Assembly: GCA_024279575.1 (NCBI GenBank)
Contig: JAJRRJ010000115.1
Coordinates: 1-22,317 of the forward strand
Direction of reading: 5' to 3'
Source: Alphaproteobacteria bacterium
GTDB lineage: Bacteria; Pseudomonadota; Alphaproteobacteria; Rhizobiales; Devosiaceae
DNA length: 22,317 nucleotides
A program made the translations under genes and the position numbers. The notes under the pieces are model-generated. The model was given only the letters and a program-made list of their open reading frames with translations. It ran no database searches and was not told where the DNA came from. The first letter of the stretch is position 1. Each line of letters begins with the position of its first letter. This document shows positions 1 through 6,915 of the stretch, piece by piece.

Positions 1-789
1 ATTGGCGCCGGGGGGGTGATTGTTCTGGGAGGTGTTCTGCCGGTTTATGCACAATCCCCAATTGTGAGTTCCGAACAAGTGGGTGGGAAGTATGTGGCGA
101 GTGCAGGGGAAGGGGTGTCCGGGACTGAGCTTATGAGCGTTCTGGAAGCAGCCGCTGCCGTGGGGCAGCCCATGGCCCTTTGGCAATTGGGAGAAATGTA
201 TGAAAATGGCGTGGGCGTGGAGCAGGACCGGGTCCGTGCGTTTGGCTATTTTTCAAAAATTGCCAATGAAAACGCCAGTGCACCACCTCATTCAGTGGAA
301 GCCGACATTGTAGCGCGCTCGTTTATCAAGGTCGGTGAATACTATAAGGTTGGTCTTCCTGACGCAGGTATTGCCCCTAATCAAGGTCGCGCCCGGGCGC
401 TTTTAATTCATGCCGCTTCATATTTTGCCGATGCCGATGCACAATATCGCGTGGGACTGCTTTACTTGAATGGAGATGAAGTGGAGCCAAACGTTTTGCT
501 CTCAAAACGTTGGCTGTCTTTGGCAGCCCATAAGGGGCATGTGAGCGCGCAGGCCGTGCTCGGGGATCTCCTGTTTAATGGATATGAGGGGGAAGATGGC
601 AGCTTTGGACCCCAGGTGGTAGAAGGCTTAATGTGGCTGATATTGGCGTATGAGGGCACATTTGGCGGCGAAGATGAAATGTGGATTGGTGAATTGCTCA
701 CCCGGGCCATGTCGATTGCCGCGCCAGAACAGCGCATGGAGGCCAATGATGCGGCCAGCAATGTACGTAATCGCATCGCGCAAAACTAG
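1..789 (+). CDS. exoR: ExoR-like Sel1-repeat periplasmic regulator (5' partial)
   Basis: The frame is open from base 1; the first visible codons encode a hydrophobic stretch ending VLPVYA-QS, the end of a Sec signal peptide, so the true start lies upstream and the GTG at 16 is probably internal. The mature part carries Sel1-type helical repeats, for example around MALWQLGEMYENGVGVEQD and ADAQYRVGLLYLNGDEVEP. Known of the family: in Sinorhizobium, ExoR is a secreted Sel1 protein that binds the sensor kinase ExoS in the periplasm, holding down ExoS-ChvI signalling and exopolysaccharide synthesis until it is proteolysed. Assignment to ExoR rests on overall repeat layout, the secretion signal and the position beside xthA, erpA, dgt and argS, a neighbourhood I recall for rhizobial exoR. 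A different Sel1 protein is possible; the Sel1 call itself is firm. Confidence 0.65.
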   Translation: MGAGGVIVLGGVLPVYAQSPIVSSEQVGGKYVASAGEGVSGTELMSVLEAAAAVGQPMALWQLGEMYENGVGVEQDRVRAFGYFSKIANENASAPPHSVEADIVARSFIKVGEYYKVGLPDAGIAPNQGRARALLIHAASYFADADAQYRVGLLYLNGDEVEPNVLLSKRWLSLAAHKGHVSAQAVLGDLLFNGYEGEDGSFGPQVVEGLMWLILAYEGTFGGEDEMWIGELLTRAMSIAAPEQRMEANDAASNVRNRIAQN

Positions 790-855
790 GGTTTCTTGTT
801 GATAAATCTGACCTCGAGCTTGACCCGTGAATAGGTTGTCGGACAAAGGAGCTGC

Positions 856-883
856 GCCAACAAAACGTTGGCCAGTGGTTTTT
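856..883 (+). terminator. Possible terminator of the exoR-like gene
   Basis: A 6-bp perfect stem (gccaac / gttggc, 856-861 and 867-872) with loop aaaac is followed after six bases by a run of five T. It sits between the convergent exoR-like gene and xthA. The stem is short and the T-run is offset, so efficiency is doubtful. There is no T-run on the other strand, so it would serve only the rightward gene. Confidence 0.4.
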
Positions 884-885
884 AT

Positions 886-1698
886 TTAGTCAAAACCTGA
901 CACAGTTTCCCCGACTGGTTCAAAATTGAACTCCCCCTCCACAGGCACATGGTCTGATGGCTTGTCCCAACCGCGCACGTCACGGGGAATTTTTATCTCT
1001 TTTAGTTGATCAGTCGCTTGCGCCGAAAGCATCAGGTGATCAATTCGGATGCCGTTGTTCTTGCGCCACGCGCCCGCCTGAAAATCCCAAAACGTATAAG
1101 AGGGGGCATTGGTGGTCGCTCTCAATGCGTCTGTTAGCCCAAGATTTGTCAATCGACGGAATTTTTCAAGACTTTCAGGGCGGTAAAGAGCATCTCCCCA
1201 CCATCCTTTTGGATTATGGCAGTCAATTGCCTCCGGGATCAGATTAAAATCACCCAGCAATATAAATGGCTCCTCAAGCTGAAGTCTCTGCTCAACAAAT
1301 TCATGCAGTCGATCCATCCAGCTTAGTTTATAGGGAAATTTTTCACTTTCTACCGGATTGCCATTGGGTAGGTAAATATTGCACACACGCAAGGAACCTG
1401 CTTTATGGGAAAACACACCCTCGATCAGGCGCGCCTGGGGATCATTTTTATCACCGGGCAGACCGCGATGCACTTCGTCAAAAGGCATAAGCGATAAAAT
1501 TGCAACACCATTAAAGCCTTTTTGGCCATGGGTCTGAACATTGTATCCCAGCTCTTCAAATGATTCGCGCGGAAAATTTTCGTCCACCGATTTTATTTCC
1601 TGCAAAACCAGAATTTCAGGTTTTTCTTGTCGCAGCCATGATGTAATCACCGGCAAACGAGCCTTAATGCCATTTATATTCCAAGTTACAATTCGCAT
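886..1698 (-). CDS. xthA: Exodeoxyribonuclease III (XthA family AP endonuclease)
   Basis: This 270-residue enzyme of the exonuclease-endonuclease-phosphatase superfamily cleaves DNA 5' to abasic sites and removes 3' blocking groups in base excision repair. The family motifs are all present: WNINGI with N7, LQEIKS with E34, IYLPNG with Y109, LGDFN with D150 and N152, RIDH with D220, and SDH with D249/H250. Length matches the family (about 260-270). The ATG at 1696-1698 is preceded on the minus strand by AAGGA at a good distance. It converges on the exoR-like gene and diverges from the TAXI gene. Alphaproteobacteria often carry two XthA paralogues, and which one this is cannot be told. Confidence 0.95.
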   Translation of the reverse strand: MRIVTWNINGIKARLPVITSWLRQEKPEILVLQEIKSVDENFPRESFEELGYNVQTHGQKGFNGVAILSLMPFDEVHRGLPGDKNDPQARLIEGVFSHKAGSLRVCNIYLPNGNPVESEKFPYKLSWMDRLHEFVEQRLQLEEPFILLGDFNLIPEAIDCHNPKGWWGDALYRPESLEKFRRLTNLGLTDALRATTNAPSYTFWDFQAGAWRKNNGIRIDHLMLSAQATDQLKEIKIPRDVRGWDKPSDHVPVEGEFNFEPVGETVSGFD

Positions 1699-1854
1699 TA
1701 AACTATCCTTCTTTTTGCCGCTTTACCGGCGTTTTTGTGCGGCAAATTAAAGGCGCTGGACGTTATAACTCAAGTTTAAATAAATGCCTGGCAAAATATT
1801 GCCACTTTTTTGCAGATAGTTTGGTATCTCGATATTGGTGAGGGGGCAGAACTT

Positions 1855-1859
1855 AGGGG
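1855..1859 (+). promoter_or_regulatory. Ribosome binding site fixing the TAXI gene start
   Basis: AGGGG lies seven bases before the ATG at 1867. It supports that start over the in-frame ATG at 1810, which would put 19 charged and polar residues ahead of the signal peptide. Confidence 0.65.
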
Positions 1860-1866
1860 TTTTGCC

Positions 1867-2937
1867 ATGAATTTATTTATTAGCATCACGAAAGTGATGG
1901 CTTTAGTCTGGGTGTTTTCTTTTACATCACTTGGAGTTAAAGCACAAAGTTTTGAAGTGAATATTATGACCGGAGGGGCTTCCGGGACATATATTCAATT
2001 TGGGCGAAATATTGCTCAATTGGCCGCACAAGCAGGTCGCGACAATGTACTTGTTGTTGAATCTGCTGGTTCCATGGAGAATAGTGATGCGGTAAAGCAT
2101 CGTCCACGCACCCAATTTGGCATTGTTCAAAGTGACGTGTTGGACTTCATCCGCACATTTCGATCCGAAGATCCGCAAATGCGCAGCATTCTGCGCAATA
2201 CCAGATATGTTTTTCCTTTGTACAAGGAAGAGGTTCATATTGTAACCACCCGACAAACGGGAATTAATACAGTATTGGATCTGACCGGAAGGACCGTCGC
2301 AATCGGTGCTGCAAACAGTGGAACAAACCTGACAGCAACATTCTTGCTTGAAGTGTCCAATGTCCGTCCGGGCAATGTGGTTGAAATTGCAGCAAAGGAC
2401 GCACTTAGCGCCTTGATTAACGGTACTATAGATGCATTTTTCTATGTCGCTGGAGCACCTACGACACTGCTGCGCGAGATCGGTGCATCGTCTCAGCTTA
2501 AGCTGGTAACCGTCCCCGGCGAGGTTGCAGGGGACTATTATGGTATCACCACAATTCCGGCAGGCACTTATCCGTGGTTGAAAGAGGAAGTTGAAACCGC
2601 TGCCGTTCGTGCGGTGCTGATGACTTATGAATATGACCCAAACCGCAACGCCTACTTTCGCGAATCCTGTGAAGCTGTGAGTGAAATAAGCTACCTGATA
2701 ATGAAAAACCTGCCTGCCTTGCAGCAATCGGGACATCCCAAATGGAATCAGGTGGATTTGTCACGGGTGCCTTCTGGGTGGGAGCAGGCAAATTGTGTAA
2801 AAATTGGACTTAGTGCGGATTATCGCCCACCGGTACGCGGCGCACCCGCCAGTAGCGTTACCAATTCATTTACCAACGTGGACTGTGAAACAATTTCCAA
2901 TCCCATCGCAAAACGTTTGTGCCTGATGCGGAAATAA
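1867..2937 (+). CDS. TAXI-type TRAP transporter solute-binding protein, orphan
   Basis: The 356-residue product starts with a clear Sec signal peptide, cleaved near VKA-QS (residue 26), followed by the N-terminal TAXI signature ITGG-like segment MTGGASGTYIQFGRNIAQLA. Further typical segments are the DLTGRTVAIGAANSGT lobe and DAFFYVAGAPTT. TAXI proteins bind small organic anions in the periplasm and hand them to a fused 4TM-12TM TRAP permease. No such permease lies nearby, so the protein is an orphan here. A longer frame opens at 1810, but the ATG at 1867 is chosen because it opens directly into the signal peptide and has AGGGG at 1855-1859. The C-terminal 90 or so residues form a cysteine-containing extension beyond the usual core. 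The ligand is unknown. Confidence 0.85.
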   Translation: MNLFISITKVMALVWVFSFTSLGVKAQSFEVNIMTGGASGTYIQFGRNIAQLAAQAGRDNVLVVESAGSMENSDAVKHRPRTQFGIVQSDVLDFIRTFRSEDPQMRSILRNTRYVFPLYKEEVHIVTTRQTGINTVLDLTGRTVAIGAANSGTNLTATFLLEVSNVRPGNVVEIAAKDALSALINGTIDAFFYVAGAPTTLLREIGASSQLKLVTVPGEVAGDYYGITTIPAGTYPWLKEEVETAAVRAVLMTYEYDPNRNAYFRESCEAVSEISYLIMKNLPALQQSGHPKWNQVDLSRVPSGWEQANCVKIGLSADYRPPVRGAPASSVTNSFTNVDCETISNPIAKRLCLMRK

Positions 2938-2960
2938 AACCCCAAGGGCAAGCGCGAATC

Positions 2961-3115
2961 TAGAGCATTTGACAAATAGTATTGCGTGTCAAATGCGGGA
3001 CTCGTGCTTGCCTTTGCTGGTTATTTGTCCAACCCAAATGCCTATGCTCTTTTCCGCATCCGCATATCAGCAAAGCCAGAAAAAGTGGGTTTTCGGTTTT
3101 TCGTTTCGGCTTTGC
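2961..3115. repeat. RIME/REP-like intergenic element with two palindromes
   Basis: This non-coding stretch between the TAXI gene and erpA holds two separate palindromes. The first is a perfect 10-bp stem (gcatttgaca at 2965-2974 with tgtcaaatgc at 2987-2996, 12-nt loop). The second has an 8-bp outer stem (gcaaagcc at 3070-3077 with ggctttgc at 3108-3115) and an inner stem gaaaaa/tttttc (3079-3084 with 3097-3102). It begins with tctagagcat and contains aaaagtgggttttcggtttt, both reminiscent of palindromic repeats dispersed between genes in rhizobial genomes (RIME-type). Only one copy is in the window, so its repetitive nature is inferred. The remaining bases 2938-2960 and 3116-3158 show no gene. 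Confidence 0.5.
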
Positions 3116-3125
3116 GTAATACAGG

Positions 3126-3197
3126 GCGTCATGCGTTTATCTGAGTTCTGGTACTGTTTTACGCTACGTCAAAACTGTTGCCGCATCCGCATGACGC
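3126..3197. repeat. 10-bp inverted repeat across the erpA 3' end
   Basis: The perfect arms gcgtcatgcg (3126-3135) and cgcatgacgc (3188-3197) flank the erpA stop codon. The right arm lies inside erpA and encodes part of its CGC iron-sulfur motif. The loop is 52 bases, so a simple terminator is unlikely. It may be a by-product of the adjacent repeat element or chance. Confidence 0.35.
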
Positions 3198-3524
3198 AAC
3201 AGTGTTGGGGTTGGTGATCTTAAATGATTGGCCAACAAGGTCGTCGACATAATCAATTTTGGCACCCTCAAGAAATTGCAAAGACATGTTGTCGATCAAT
3301 ACTGTGGCGCCGGACTGGCTTAAAATCAGGTCATCCTCTAACGGGGTTTCCTGAACCAGATTGTATTCATACTGAAAGCCTGAACACCCCCCGCCTGAAA
3401 CCGCAATTCTAAGCACCGTGCCGGCAGCCTCGCTTGAAAGTATTTTGGCGATCTGTTTTCCAGCACTTTGAGTGAGCTCAACCGGTACGCTTCGGCTTGA
3501 AATTTTTTCTACTTTATCATTCAT
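3159..3524 (-). CDS. erpA: Iron-sulfur cluster insertion protein ErpA (A-type/HesB family)
   Basis: This 121-residue A-type carrier delivers Fe-S clusters to apo-enzymes in the cytoplasm. The three cluster-binding cysteines are present with correct spacing: C47 in SGGGCSGFQY, and C112 and C114 in the C-terminal SCGCGNSF. Length matches the family (110-125). The start at 3522-3524 is preceded on the minus strand by GGGAG. Its first eight bases overlap the end of the small membrane-protein gene, so the two are probably translationally coupled. IscA/SufA-type proteins share this fold; ErpA is preferred because of the neighbourhood xthA-erpA-dgt, which recurs in Hyphomicrobiales. Confidence 0.93.
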   Translation of the reverse strand: MNDKVEKISSRSVPVELTQSAGKQIAKILSSEAAGTVLRIAVSGGGCSGFQYEYNLVQETPLEDDLILSQSGATVLIDNMSLQFLEGAKIDYVDDLVGQSFKITNPNTVASCGCGNSFDVA

Positions 3525-3789
3525 ATGTCAGCTCCCTGCCAGACCGAGGGCCCAAAAGGCAACCACTGCCTGCAATTGAAAGAATGGTTCCAAATGGCTC
3601 AGTTTTTACTTTTATTGAAAATGGCATTCGCAAAGCAAACGCTTTACGTATAAAACCACTATTCTCAAATCTCTTTTCAAAATCTTTATCCACTAGCATT
3701 AGGATTACGCCAAACAAAAATCCCAATAGTCCAATACGAAATACCAGATCCGTATTTTGGGATATCCACTCGTTAAGACTTACCAGCAT
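3517..3789 (-). CDS. Small predicted membrane protein upstream of erpA
   Basis: This is an unrecognised 90-residue protein. It has one clear membrane segment at about residues 17-35 (FRIGLLGFLFGVILMLV core), followed by a basic, phenylalanine-rich stretch and a second, weaker hydrophobic segment near residues 69-80. It ends inside the first codons of erpA with an 8-base overlap, which suggests coupled translation and is the best argument for it being real. It also fills what would otherwise be a 316-base gap. The ribosome binding site is weak (AAAAG). The rival rightward frame at 3497-3805 has no comparable support. No function can be assigned. Confidence 0.5.
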   Translation of the reverse strand: MLVSLNEWISQNTDLVFRIGLLGFLFGVILMLVDKDFEKRFENSGFIRKAFALRMPFSIKVKTEPFGTILSIAGSGCLLGPRSGRELTYE

Positions 3790-3840
3790 CTTTTATGTCC
3801 ACTAAATTGTATTAAGTTCAGATAGGGTCCAGATCGACCA

Positions 3841-5016
3841 ATGAAAACCCCCAAAAGAAAAACAAATTTTGCAAATGCCCCCTATGCATGCGATCCTGGT
3901 CAAAGCCGGGGGCGGGCATTTCCCACTTCAAACAGCCCTACACGCTCCCAATATCAGCGGGATCGCGACCGTATCATTCATTCCACCGCTTTCCGGCGCT
4001 TGCAACATAAAACACAGGTTTTTTTACACCATGAAGGTCAACATTACCGCACAAGATTGACCCATACTCTTGAAGTATCACAAATCACCCGCTCAATGGC
4101 GCGTGCATTGGCGTTGAACGAGGATCTGGCTGAGGCAATTGCGTTAGCCCATGATCTGGGACACACCCCGTTTGGCCACGCCGGGGAACGTGCATTGAAC
4201 AAGTCCATGCAGAATTGGGGTGGATTTGATCATAACCTGCAAGCATTGCGAACTCTTTGTATTCTGGAAAACCGATACGCGGAGCACAACGGGATGAACT
4301 TAACCTGGGAAACGCTTGAAGGGACGCTCAAACATAATGGCCCGGTGTCAGAACTGGTCGATCTTTCATTTCTTCCAAAGAGTTTTGATCTTGAAATCAG
4401 CACTTTTGCCTCCCTTGAAGCCCAGGTCGCCGCCATTGCGGATGATATTGCCTATGACGCCCATGATATAGACGACGCCATTCGTGCTGGTCTGCTTGAG
4501 CTGGATCAGTTGTTGGAATTACCTCTGCTGGGATCCATTGTGAAAGAGGTCTTGTCCAAGTGGCCCCATATTGACAAAGATCGGCAGACCCATGAAGTGC
4601 AACGTCGCCTGATAACCCGCTTTATCGAAGATGCGATTGGCTCCAGTTTGCAAAATCTCATTAAAGCGGCTCCCCGTTCACCCTCTGACGTGCGCCTTGC
4701 GGGTAAAACTCTAGTGACTTTTTCTCCCAAAATGCAGCAGGCAGAGCGTGAAATAAAACAATTTTTGTTTGCCAATGTATATCGTGCCCCCAGTGTGATG
4801 CAGCCGGTTTTGGCCACAGAAAATATCATCGAAAAACTGTTCAGCGCCTATTGGGGCGGCAATACTCTGCCTGTGCAATGGCAAAACAAAGTTGATGCCC
4901 AAAGCTCGGAAAAACTGAAAGCTCGGATAATTTGTGATTACATTGCCGGAATGACGGACCCGTTTGCCATTGCCGAATATCAGCGATTGTTTGACGCATC
5001 CTTTGTTTTAAGCTAA
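3841..5016 (+). CDS. dgt: dGTPase-like deoxynucleotide triphosphohydrolase (HD domain)
   Basis: The 391-residue HD-superfamily enzyme is expected to hydrolyse dNTPs to deoxynucleoside and triphosphate. The metal-binding residues are visible: H75 in TRLTHTLEVSQ, the H104-D105 pair in LAHDLGHTPFGHAGE, and the later aspartate in ADDIAYDAHDIDD. The N-terminal segment SPTRSQYQRDRDRIIHSTAFRRLQHKTQVF is also typical of the dGTPase-like type 2 group. It opens a rightward run 52 bases from the divergent small membrane gene and 43 bases before argS, so the two are probably cotranscribed. No strong ribosome binding site precedes the ATG. Substrate preference (dGTP or other dNTPs) cannot be read from sequence. 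Confidence 0.93.
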   Translation: MKTPKRKTNFANAPYACDPGQSRGRAFPTSNSPTRSQYQRDRDRIIHSTAFRRLQHKTQVFLHHEGQHYRTRLTHTLEVSQITRSMARALALNEDLAEAIALAHDLGHTPFGHAGERALNKSMQNWGGFDHNLQALRTLCILENRYAEHNGMNLTWETLEGTLKHNGPVSELVDLSFLPKSFDLEISTFASLEAQVAAIADDIAYDAHDIDDAIRAGLLELDQLLELPLLGSIVKEVLSKWPHIDKDRQTHEVQRRLITRFIEDAIGSSLQNLIKAAPRSPSDVRLAGKTLVTFSPKMQQAEREIKQFLFANVYRAPSVMQPVLATENIIEKLFSAYWGGNTLPVQWQNKVDAQSSEKLKARIICDYIAGMTDPFAIAEYQRLFDASFVLS

Positions 5017-5059
5017 CGCCTGCCAACCAAAGCAACACCAAAGAAACACACAAGAAATT

Positions 5060-6829
5060 ATGGATATTTTTGCAGATTTTTCCGCCCGGATTGCCAAGGC
5101 CCTGAAGGGGTTGTTTCCCGATGCCCAAAACATCGATACTTTGTTGCAACGGGCAACAGTGGAGCCGCCGCGCGAGGCCTCCCATGGGGATATTTCTTCC
5201 AATGTTGCAATGGTCTGCGCAAAAGCGTTGAACACCAATCCCAGAGATTTGGCGGCTTCCCTGAAGGAAGTTCTCTCTAGCGATCAGGATATTAAGTCCA
5301 TTGACATTGCCGGTCCCGGGTTTTTGAACTTCAAACTGGCAGATCACGTTTGGCACAAGGTTTTGGCGGCCCTTTTGGAGGCGCCAGATGACTTTGGTCG
5401 CTCAAATGGGGGGAGTGGCGAAAAAGTTAATGTGGAGTTTGTGTCTACCAACCCCACCGGGCCAATGCATGTCGGCCATACGCGCGGCGCAGTTTTTGGC
5501 GATGCTTTGGCGTCTTTGCTCCAGTTTTCCGGCTATGACGTCACGCGTGAATATTATATTAACGACGCGGGCGCGCAGGTGAATGTTTTGGCGCAATCGG
5601 CATACCTGCGCTACCGGCAGGCTCATGGAGAAAAAAATGTTGAAATTCCCGCAGGTCTTTATCCGGGCAAATATTTAATCCCTGTCGGGGAAGCTTTGGC
5701 CAGCGAATTTGGGGATGCTTTGCTGGATAAACCGGAAGCAGAATGGCTGCCGCTGGTTAAACCGCGAGTATTGAGCGCCATGATGGACCTGATTCGTCAT
5801 GATTTGAGCCTGCTGGGTGTTACCCATGATAAATTTTTCTCTGAAAGCGAACTGCATAAAGAAAAAATGCAAGGTGAAAACAGTATCATAGCCCAAACTC
5901 TGGAATCCCTGCGTGAAGCCGGTTTGGTTTATCAGGGGACGCTTGAACCACCAAAGGGAAAGGCCCCCGAAGACTGGGAAGATCGTGAGCAGACTTTGTT
6001 CCGCGCCAAGAAATTTGGTGATGATACAGACCGCCCGCTGATAAAATCCAACGGCGACTATACATATTTTGCTGCTGATATTGCCTATCATCGGGATAAG
6101 TTTTTGCGTGGGTTTAATGATCAGATTATTGTGCTTGGGGCTGATCACTCAGGTTATACCAAGAGATTGCAGGCCGCAGTTAAAGCCGTATCCGAGGGTA
6201 AAGCATCCATTGATGTGAAAATCTGTCAGATTGTGCGCCTCATGCGTGATGGCAAACCGTTCAAAATGTCCAAACGTTCCGGCGATTTGGTTACGGTAAG
6301 TGATGTGGTGGGGGAGGTGGGCCGCGATGCGGTGCGCTTTATGCTGTTGTTTCGACGCAATGAGGCAACAATGGACTTTGATTTTGCCAAAGTAAAAGAA
6401 CAAACACGTGAAAATCCGGTGTTTTATGTGCAATATGCCCACGCACGCGCCAATTCCATTTCCCGTACAGCATCCAAAGATATGCCTGATTTGGATATAT
6501 CTGAAGCAGCGCTGCAACGGGCAAATATTGCATTGTTGACTACTGAATCCGAAGTTGAAGTATTACAAATGCTTGCCCAGTGGCCCCGCCTGGTTGGTGC
6601 GGCCCCCCGCGCCCACGAACCGCATCGAATTGCCTTTTATTTATATGACCTTGCAGGTGTTTTTCATGGGTTCTGGTCCAAAGGAAAACTGGACCCATCG
6701 TTACGTTTTGTTAACCGTGAGCAACCAGAATTGACAAAAGCCCGACTCGCTATGGTTGGGGCGGTAAAACAGGTGTTGGCGCTTGGGTTGGGGGTTTTGG
6801 GTGTCAGTGCGCCCGATGAACTTTCATAA
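5060..6829 (+). CDS. argS: Arginyl-tRNA synthetase
   Basis: The 589-residue class I synthetase charges tRNA-Arg. The N-terminal additional domain (about residues 1-90, with ASHGDISSNVAM and GPGFLNFKL) is followed by the HIGH motif as HVGH at 137-140, preceded by NPTGPM, and by the KMSK motif exactly as KMSKRSGD at 402-409. The C-terminal anticodon-binding domain (YVQYAHARANSI onward) is complete. Length matches the alphaproteobacterial enzymes (about 585-600). It lies between dgt and the SPOR gene in the order usual for the group. The Shine-Dalgarno sequence is poor, so it may rely partly on cotranscription with dgt. Confidence 0.97.
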   Translation: MDIFADFSARIAKALKGLFPDAQNIDTLLQRATVEPPREASHGDISSNVAMVCAKALNTNPRDLAASLKEVLSSDQDIKSIDIAGPGFLNFKLADHVWHKVLAALLEAPDDFGRSNGGSGEKVNVEFVSTNPTGPMHVGHTRGAVFGDALASLLQFSGYDVTREYYINDAGAQVNVLAQSAYLRYRQAHGEKNVEIPAGLYPGKYLIPVGEALASEFGDALLDKPEAEWLPLVKPRVLSAMMDLIRHDLSLLGVTHDKFFSESELHKEKMQGENSIIAQTLESLREAGLVYQGTLEPPKGKAPEDWEDREQTLFRAKKFGDDTDRPLIKSNGDYTYFAADIAYHRDKFLRGFNDQIIVLGADHSGYTKRLQAAVKAVSEGKASIDVKICQIVRLMRDGKPFKMSKRSGDLVTVSDVVGEVGRDAVRFMLLFRRNEATMDFDFAKVKEQTRENPVFYVQYAHARANSISRTASKDMPDLDISEAALQRANIALLTTESEVEVLQMLAQWPRLVGAAPRAHEPHRIAFYLYDLAGVFHGFWSKGKLDPSLRFVNREQPELTKARLAMVGAVKQVLALGLGVLGVSAPDELS

Positions 6830-6833
6830 TTCA

Positions 6834-6851
6834 ATCACAATATCATGTGAT
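6834..6851. repeat. Inverted repeat atcaca-N6-tgtgat after argS
   Basis: Perfect 6-bp arms (6834-6839 and 6846-6851) lie five bases after the argS stop and 30 bases before the -35 box of the SPOR gene. It could be an operator or a weak transcript-end hairpin. No T-run follows, so a classical terminator is not supported. Confidence 0.35.
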
Positions 6852-6880
6852 ATGTCGCAAAATCCGGTGTACCTGCCGGT

Positions 6881-6910
6881 TTGACAAGAATTTTGAATAA
6901 AGGATATACT
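6881..6910 (+). promoter_or_regulatory. Near-consensus sigma-70 promoter of the SPOR gene
   Basis: A perfect -35 box TTGACA (6881-6886) is followed after 18 bases by TATACT (6905-6910), five of six matches to the -10 consensus. With usual spacing, transcription would start at about 6916-6917, at the ATG itself, implying a leaderless mRNA. AAAGGA at 6899-6904 could act as a ribosome binding site only if transcription starts further upstream. Confidence 0.6.
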
Positions 6911-6915
6911 GGATC

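Noticed and set aside
1716..1735. Hairpin gccg/cggc followed by GTTTTT upstream of xthA
   Set aside because: The stem is only four base pairs, and no gene on that strand ends nearby, so it cannot be supported as a terminator.
1927..2736. 269-codon open frame on the minus strand opposite the TAXI gene
   Set aside because: It is cysteine-, glutamine- and histidine-rich with no recognisable domain, and lies wholly within a well-supported gene. It is a frame shadow.
3497..3805. 102-codon rightward frame opposite the small membrane gene
   Set aside because: Composition is unlike a protein, there is no ribosome binding site, and it overlaps the erpA start. The leftward frame has a better membrane segment and coupling.
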